Assembly (NCBI GenBank): GCA_001563885.1
Contig: LKMM01000012.1
Location: 1-19,306, forward strand
Reading direction: 5' to 3'
Origin: Natrialbaceae archaeon B1-Br10_E2g27
GTDB taxonomy: Archaea > Halobacteriota > Halobacteria > Halobacteriales > Natrialbaceae
DNA length: 19,306 nt
Numbering within the stretch: the first letter of the stretch is position 1; every line of letters starts with the position of its first letter. Of the stretch, positions 15,402 to 19,306 are shown one piece after another. Below the pieces are notes generated by a model that saw nothing but the letters and a program-made list of their open reading frames with translations, ran no database searches and was not told the origin of the DNA. A program made the translations under genes and the position numbers.

Positions 15402-17261
15402 ATGAAGGAAACCCGCCGTCATCTCCTCGAAAAGGTGCCGATTTTTGCAGTGATGGCGATGGGTGCAGGTACCGTGACGGCATCAGAAGACGAGTATCCA
15501 TCCTGGGATCCAACGGAGGTGTACCGATCCGGTGATCGCATCACGTACGACGGGACAATCTGGGAGGCCCAATGGTGGACCCGAGGCGACGAACCACGCG
15601 AATCAGCTTCGGTCTGGAGTGCGGTCAGTGCGCCCGAAGCCAGTGAGCCGTATCCGCCGTGGGACCCGGAACAAATCTACCGAAACGGCAATCGGGTTAT
15701 ACACGATGGCAGAGCCTGGGAGGCCCAGTGGTGGACCCAGGGCGATGAACCGTCTGTGGAAGGTCGGCGACAACCCTGGCAGTACCTCCACTCGGTTGAG
15801 GACCCAGACGACGGTAACGACCCAGTCGAAGACGAAGAACCTGCCGACGAGAGTGACCCGTCGCCCCCGGCTGCCCCAACGGACCTGACCGTAACGGATG
15901 TCGGAACGACAACACTCTCTCTCGAGTGGAACCACGACTGTCCCGACGACATCACGACATACCGTCTCTACCGGAGCGAAAGCGACGACCCATCGGTCGA
16001 CGACGACCCACTCGGGGAGCCAACCGACGAATCCTACACGGACGAGAAACTGACGCCGGGGACGACATACAGTTATATTGTGACGGCGGTGGACGACGAT
16101 GGTGTGGAGAGTTCACCAGCGTCGTCGGTCACCGAAACGACCGACGAAGACGCGCCCGACCGCGAACCGATGACCGATCGTATCGTCGCCTACTACACGA
16201 GTTGGTCGCGGTATGCCCGCGAGTACCTCCCAGCGGACGTGCCACTGGACCGACTCACACACCTGACCTACGCGTTCATGGACGTCGAATCGGACGGCTC
16301 CGTCATCTACGGCGACGAATCGGCCGACCCACAGAACTTGCGTGCGTTCCAAAAGCGACGAACTGACCACCCCGAGACGAAAATGTTGCTCTCCGTCGGT
16401 GGATGGTCACTTTCGCAAAACTTCTCCGACGCCGCGGTAAGCCAGCAAAACCGCGAGCGCTTTGCCGAGACTGCCCTCGAGTTACTACGCGAGTACGATT
16501 TCGACGGCATCGATATCGACTGGGAGTATCCTGATGGTGGCGGCGCAGACGGTAACACGGAACGTCCCGAAGACCCCGAGAACTTCGTTCTTTTGCTCGA
16601 GGCGGTACGCAATCGACTCGACGAGGCCGAACGAGAAGACGGCAAACGCTACGAACTCACCATCGCCGGCGCAGCCGACTACCACAAAGCGACAGCCCTC
16701 GACGTCCCGGCAATCGCCGAAATCGTCGATTTTGCCAGCATCATGAACTACGATTACGCTGGCTTCTGGAGCCCGGAGACAAATCACAACAGCAAACTCT
16801 ATTCGCCGGCTGCGGATCCATCTCCCGCCCGGTTCAACGCCGATGCCAGTATGCAGGGGTGGGAATCCGAAGGGATGCCCCCGGAGAAACTCGTCTTCGG
16901 ACTCGCCTTCTTCGGCTGGGGGTTCGAGGGCGTCCCGAACCGGAACGACGGACTCTACCAGTCGTTTACCGGCCCCGCCGACGTCGGCTGGAGCGAAGCG
17001 GGCGCAACCGACTACGAATACGTCTCGAAACTGCTCGAGTCGGGTTCGTACGAACGCCACTGGGACGAGGAGGCGAAGGTGCCGTGGGCGTACTCCGAGG
17101 CCGAGAACGTCTTCATCTCGTATGAGGACCCCGACTCAATCGCGATCAAAACTGACTACGTCCAGGACAACGGCTACGGCGGCCTCATGGCCTGGGAACT
17201 GTACGGCGACCGCAACACGACGCTGCTCGAAGAAATCGAACAGACACTCTCGAAATCCTAG
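15402..17261 (+). CDS. Tat-exported GH18 chitinase with two chitin-binding modules and Fn3
   Basis: The 619-residue precursor begins with a twin-arginine signal (TRRHLL at 4-9, then a hydrophobic stretch ending TVTASE near 28) with no lipobox, so it should be released or wall-associated after Tat export. Two chitin-binding type-3/CBM5-12 modules follow at 32-76 and 84-129, each with WEAQWWT and GDEP. An acidic linker comes next, then an Fn3 domain (about 157-248) and a GH18 domain (258-616). The catalytic motif DGIDIDWE is at 368-375, with E375 as proton donor; SVGGWS (331-336) and MNYDYAG are also GH18 hallmarks. It would hydrolyse beta-1,4 chitin outside the cell. The ATG at 15402 puts the twin arginines at the N terminus; an in-frame GTG at 15378 adds eight residues. 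Confidence 0.95.
   Translation: MKETRRHLLEKVPIFAVMAMGAGTVTASEDEYPSWDPTEVYRSGDRITYDGTIWEAQWWTRGDEPRESASVWSAVSAPEASEPYPPWDPEQIYRNGNRVIHDGRAWEAQWWTQGDEPSVEGRRQPWQYLHSVEDPDDGNDPVEDEEPADESDPSPPAAPTDLTVTDVGTTTLSLEWNHDCPDDITTYRLYRSESDDPSVDDDPLGEPTDESYTDEKLTPGTTYSYIVTAVDDDGVESSPASSVTETTDEDAPDREPMTDRIVAYYTSWSRYAREYLPADVPLDRLTHLTYAFMDVESDGSVIYGDESADPQNLRAFQKRRTDHPETKMLLSVGGWSLSQNFSDAAVSQQNRERFAETALELLREYDFDGIDIDWEYPDGGGADGNTERPEDPENFVLLLEAVRNRLDEAEREDGKRYELTIAGAADYHKATALDVPAIAEIVDFASIMNYDYAGFWSPETNHNSKLYSPAADPSPARFNADASMQGWESEGMPPEKLVFGLAFFGWGFEGVPNRNDGLYQSFTGPADVGWSEAGATDYEYVSKLLESGSYERHWDEEAKVPWAYSEAENVFISYEDPDSIAIKTDYVQDNGYGGLMAWELYGDRNTTLLEEIEQTLSKS
15495..15788 (+). repeat. Tandem duplication of the chitin-binding module within the chitinase gene
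   Basis: Two copies of the module, at 15495-15629 and 15651-15788, share the order YP.WDP, Y.(S/N)G, WEAQWWT and GDEP. The DNA around tgggaggccca and tggtggaccc is nearly identical between them, while flanking codons differ. This suggests an internal duplication that has since diverged. Confidence 0.75.
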
Positions 17262-17369
17262 TTACCCAGAAACGACTGATCGACCTTCCCAAGGGACAAT
17301 CGGATGCCAGGTGGACCGGGCTCGCTTCGCGTGGCGGGTGACTCGAACGAGCGCGGTAGCGCCATCGAA

Positions 17370-17377
17370 TTTAATAC
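17370..17377 (+). promoter_or_regulatory. TATA box of the 17401 gene
   Basis: The element tttaatac is centred about 27 bases before the ATG at 17401, the leaderless spacing, and supports that start over the GTG two codons earlier. Confidence 0.5.
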
Positions 17378-17400
17378 GTCTGCGGCGGCGATAGGTGCGT

Positions 17401-17814
17401 ATGACAGTCGACGATCGCTACACGGTGTTTGGCGTCTATCTCTCCGGGTCGGTCGCCAACGCGCTCGAAGACCATCTCTACGACGCCGCCGGCGTTCTCG
17501 ACCTCGAGAGCTACTTCGAGGAGATGACCGATACCGTCCCGGTCGGCGACCCCGGTGCCGACGCGACCGACGAGGTCACAGCGGAACTGCTCGAGGGGTT
17601 TCCCGATTACTACGACGAAGCGCCGTTCGAGGCGGTCGAGTCCGTCCCTGCCGATGGGTTCGTCCTGGTTCGACTCGCCGCGACGCCGACGCGAGCAACC
17701 GGCCTCCGCGAGCGCTTTCAGGCGGCCGCGACGATCCGGGAGACCGACCTTCGGACGATCCAGACCGCGATTCTCGCCGCGTATCTGGCCGTCGAACCAG
17801 TAGGAAGCGACTGA
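17401..17814 (+). CDS. Hypothetical haloarchaeal protein, acidic, about 137 residues
   Basis: I do not recognise this family. The product is acidic and soluble, with no membrane helix, signal or cysteine motif. It begins VDDRYTVFGVYLSGSVANAL, has an acidic middle (SYFEEMTDTVPVGDPGADAT) and ends in an alternating helical region (LRERFQAAATIRETDLRTIQ, then TAILAAYLAVEPVG). High GC at third codon positions and a well-placed TATA element support a real gene. It stands alone, downstream of the chitinase and convergent with the decayed DUF58 region, so context gives no function. Confidence 0.7.
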   Translation: MTVDDRYTVFGVYLSGSVANALEDHLYDAAGVLDLESYFEEMTDTVPVGDPGADATDEVTAELLEGFPDYYDEAPFEAVESVPADGFVLVRLAATPTRATGLRERFQAAATIRETDLRTIQTAILAAYLAVEPVGSD

Positions 17815-17887
17815 TCGCCAGGCTCGGCGACGAAAAGTGGACAACAGCAGACACACTCGCCGTCCGGTTTGACACTGACAGATTCAC

Positions 17888-17906
17888 GCAGTATTTTTTA
17901 TACTGC
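17888..17906. terminator. Inverted repeat with T tract between convergent genes, possible terminator
   Basis: GCAGTAT-TTTTT-ATACTGC has perfect 7-base arms around five T residues. It lies 73 bases after the 17401 gene's stop and about 30 bases beyond the end of the convergent remnant on the minus strand. Archaeal termination relies mainly on T runs, and the plus strand supplies six in a row. It could instead be a TATA element or a protein-binding palindrome. Confidence 0.35.
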
Positions 17907-17935
17907 TGTAACCAGACTGGAAGTTCTGATGGAAC

Positions 17936-18248
17936 TCACCGCGGCTGATTACTCGTGCTGACCGTTTTTGGCAGTTTCGAAACTACCAGTCCACCCAGTA
18001 GCGTCACCAATGCAACTGGCGACTGCTGGCGGGGAAGCAGTTCGTGAAGTACCGCGGGGGCAAGCCCCGAGGCACTCTCGCTGCTTTTCTGTAGAGGCCC
18101 ACGCCGATAGTGAGGACGCCGACGGCTCCGCCAGCGAGTTCGAGCGTCGACGTCACCGTAAACAGCATGCTGGTAACAGCTCCGAGAACCGCACCCCCAT
18201 CGAAAGTCGAGAAGGGGCGCACTCGAGCATTGGCTCGCTGTCGGTCAT
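17936..18248 (-). pseudogene. Frameshifted remnant of a small membrane protein downstream of DUF58
   Basis: An ATG at 18248 overlaps the DUF58 stop (ATGA) and begins MTDSEPMLE, but that frame ends after about 30 codons. Coding signal moves to a second frame (about 18219-18085), which has two hydrophobic stretches (GGAVLGAVTSMLFTVTST and LAGGAVGVLTIGVGLYRK). It then moves to a third frame (about 18084-17936) that includes SPVALVTLLGGLVVSKL and ends at a TGA. Joined together, these give a roughly 100-residue protein with about three membrane helices, such as the small membrane proteins often found after DUF58 in haloarchaeal MoxR/DUF58 operons. Two frame changes make it a broken gene unless there are sequencing errors. 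The family cannot be assigned firmly. Confidence 0.5.
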
Positions 18249-19195
18249 CGAATCACTCGCTCGAGCGATCTGACGTGCATCGATATCTCGTCGCTCGCAC
18301 CAACGTCGATCACCGGAACGCCGCCACCTCGGAGTCGACTGATACGCAGCCGTCGAGCAACGTGAGCGAGCCCGCGAACCGATTGTTCCCTGCGCGTCGG
18401 GTCAGGGCTGACGATTACAACTGAACGCGAGCAGGCGGCCAGCCGAGTACTGACCTCGACGATGAAATCGTCTGTCAGCGGTGAGACAACGGTCATCTGA
18501 ACGGCTGGAGACAACCGACCGCGAATTCTCCGGGTGGCACCAGCCGGATCCATCTCACTGGATCCCATAATAGCGTCCACGCTATCGGTGACCGTCTCAC
18601 GGCCCACTGCTCTGTACTCGAGCGTTGGCTCCATCGAAAGAAACCGCTCGATTCGTTCCCGGTGAACGCGCCCGTTGCCGATCGGAACGCCGACTACCGG
18701 TTTGTCGGCGAGCAGTTCGATGCCAACCTGAGTGCCCGCTTCGAGCGCCGTAGGAGCGATTCGTCGTGTGAGTTCGACGATCCGGTCTATGGAGGCGGTC
18801 CCGGTGGCATCGAGCCAGCGTGAGGCTGTCCGTACTGCTTTGGCAAGCCTGAACTGATGGGTCGAACCAGTCGGCGGGTGTCGGTTCGACCCATCAGTCG
18901 ACGCTTGGCGAAGTAGTACGTCAAGAACCACGACAACTGATGAGTGTCGATCGTCGTGGAATCGCTTGGTCGCCGCCGTCCCCGTTTTCGCGTACCGACG
19001 CCAGTCGATTCGACCGGCAGGATCGCCTCGCTGGTACTCTTTGAGCGAGTGAAACGCCCGCGACGAACGCAAAACGTGACACTCCACCCGTCCCGTTCGA
19101 TGCGTCCGACATTGTTGGTCCGCTATCAGGAACCAAATCGGCAACGATCGGCGTTCGGCTGCCTGTCGTCTCGTCGGCGTTGTCGGTCGTCCCAC
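18245..19195 (-). CDS. DUF58 family protein, N-terminally truncated and probably frameshifted
   Basis: The core DUF58 block is clear at residues 48-72: FHSLKEYQRGDPAGRIDWRR then YAKTG, followed by KRFHDDRHSSVVVVLDV and a long von Willebrand A-like region to the C terminus. DUF58 proteins usually sit next to a MoxR AAA+ ATPase and may act in assembly or maturation of envelope complexes. The first 47 residues of this frame are basic and unlike the family. A second minus-strand frame (about 19070-19220) is acidic and haloarchaeal in style (EPIDEQAGGTTDNADETTGS), so the true N terminus probably lies there, separated by a frameshift near 19070-19090. The usual upstream membrane helices and beta domain are missing because a tRNA gene begins at 19263. 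The LDV segment lacks a DxSxS metal site. It is probably non-functional. Confidence 0.65.
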   Translation of the reverse strand: MGRPTTPTRRQAAERRSLPIWFLIADQQCRTHRTGRVECHVLRSSRAFHSLKEYQRGDPAGRIDWRRYAKTGTAATKRFHDDRHSSVVVVLDVLLRQASTDGSNRHPPTGSTHQFRLAKAVRTASRWLDATGTASIDRIVELTRRIAPTALEAGTQVGIELLADKPVVGVPIGNGRVHRERIERFLSMEPTLEYRAVGRETVTDSVDAIMGSSEMDPAGATRRIRGRLSPAVQMTVVSPLTDDFIVEVSTRLAACSRSVVIVSPDPTRREQSVRGLAHVARRLRISRLRGGGVPVIDVGASDEISMHVRSLERVIR

Positions 19196-19262
19196 CTGCT
19201 TGCTCGTCGATTGGCTCCAAACACAGGCTCCTCGCTACGCTCGTCGTGTTGTGTTCCGAAAA

Positions 19263-19306
19263 CGTCCTGACGGAGATTTGAACTCCGGTCCCTGGCTCCG
19301 CAAGCC
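19263..19306 (-). tRNA. tRNA-Arg(GCG), 3' part, cut by the window edge
   Basis: The minus strand reads, from the edge, part of the anticodon stem (GGC), the loop TTGCGGA with anticodon GCG, and the stem return GCCAG. A four-base variable loop (GGAC), the T arm CGGAG-TTCAAAT-CTCCG and the acceptor strand TCAGGAC with discriminator G follow. The anticodon reads arginine codon CGC. CCA is not encoded. The D arm, 5' acceptor strand and any intron lie outside the window, so whether this is a whole tRNA gene or only a 3' fragment cannot be judged. Confidence 0.85.

Noticed and set aside
17929..17961. Ten-codon frame (MELTAADYSC) starting about 30 bases after an AT-rich stretch, as if a leaderless gene had been cut off.
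   Set aside because: Too short to be informative, it overlaps the end of the minus-strand remnant, and the AT stretch is better explained as the terminator-like palindrome at 17888-17906.
18051..18073. GC-rich hairpin (CCGCGGGG and CCCCGAGG around GCAAG), considered as the end of an IS200/IS605-type element.
   Set aside because: No transposase remnant or second end is present, and the same bases read as a plausible part of the frameshifted membrane-protein remnant, which explains them better.
1..19306. Very frequent CTCGAG hexamer throughout the window, considered as a repeated regulatory or replication signal.
   Set aside because: Most copies fall inside genes, often as Leu-Glu codons, on both strands without fixed spacing. 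This fits codon preference and general composition of the organism rather than a specific site.
1..19306. CRISPR arrays, rRNA genes and transposases.
   Set aside because: No regularly spaced direct repeats, rRNA sequence or transposase motifs were seen on either strand.

Overview
The window looks like chromosomal DNA of a haloarchaeon (class Halobacteria). The coding sequence is GC-rich, the predicted proteins are strongly acidic, and many start codons lie about 25-30 bases after an AT-rich TATA element with no ribosome binding site (leaderless genes). The gene families also fit: a Bat-type HTH_10 regulator, a four-cysteine zinc microprotein, an archaeal L11 and a DUF58 protein. Genus cannot be read from the sequence; a Natrialba/Haloterrigena-type relative is only a guess from the presence of proABC and chitinase.

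Layout. (1) 70-947, plus strand: cutA and a lone ribosomal protein L11. (2) 1051-2127, minus: a GT4 glycosyltransferase, convergent with L11 and divergent from the proline operon. (3) 2300-5217, plus: proC-proB-proA, a complete glutamate-to-proline pathway, with 8-base stop/start overlaps at both junctions. (4) 5466-6053, minus: a multi-pass membrane protein of unknown function. (5) 6199-8061, minus: a Bat-like regulator with a LOV-type PAS domain, divergent from a small zinc-finger protein (8149-8343). (6) 8445-11179, minus: a degenerate ANL-fold protein, a DJ-1/PfpI protein and DnaJ. (7) 11298-15048, minus: a surface-glycan neighbourhood with a WbqC-family protein, a PIG-L deacetylase, a membrane GT2 glycosyltransferase and the N-terminal stub of a nucleotide-sugar dehydrogenase. 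(8) 15402-17261, plus: a Tat-exported chitinase (two chitin-binding modules, Fn3, GH18). (9) 17401-17814, plus: an unrecognised small protein. (10) 17936-19306, minus: a decaying region with a frameshifted membrane-protein remnant, an N-terminally damaged DUF58 gene and, cut by the window edge, the 3' part of tRNA-Arg(GCG).

How the parts may work together. proCBA gives autonomous proline synthesis. The GT2, PIG-L and WbqC genes look like enzymes that build or trim a cell-surface glycan; PIG-L and WbqC are close enough to be co-expressed, although WbqC seems to have its own promoter too. The chitinase would act outside the cell on chitin. The Bat-like protein is a candidate light- or redox-sensing transcription factor, but no opsin or carotenoid gene is present to name its target. 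The most distinctive signals are the LOV signature in the regulator, a coiled-coil insertion in the WbqC protein, the dehydrogenase stub fused end-to-start with the GT2 gene, and the tRNA-adjacent gene decay at the right edge. I did not find a clearly new multi-gene system.
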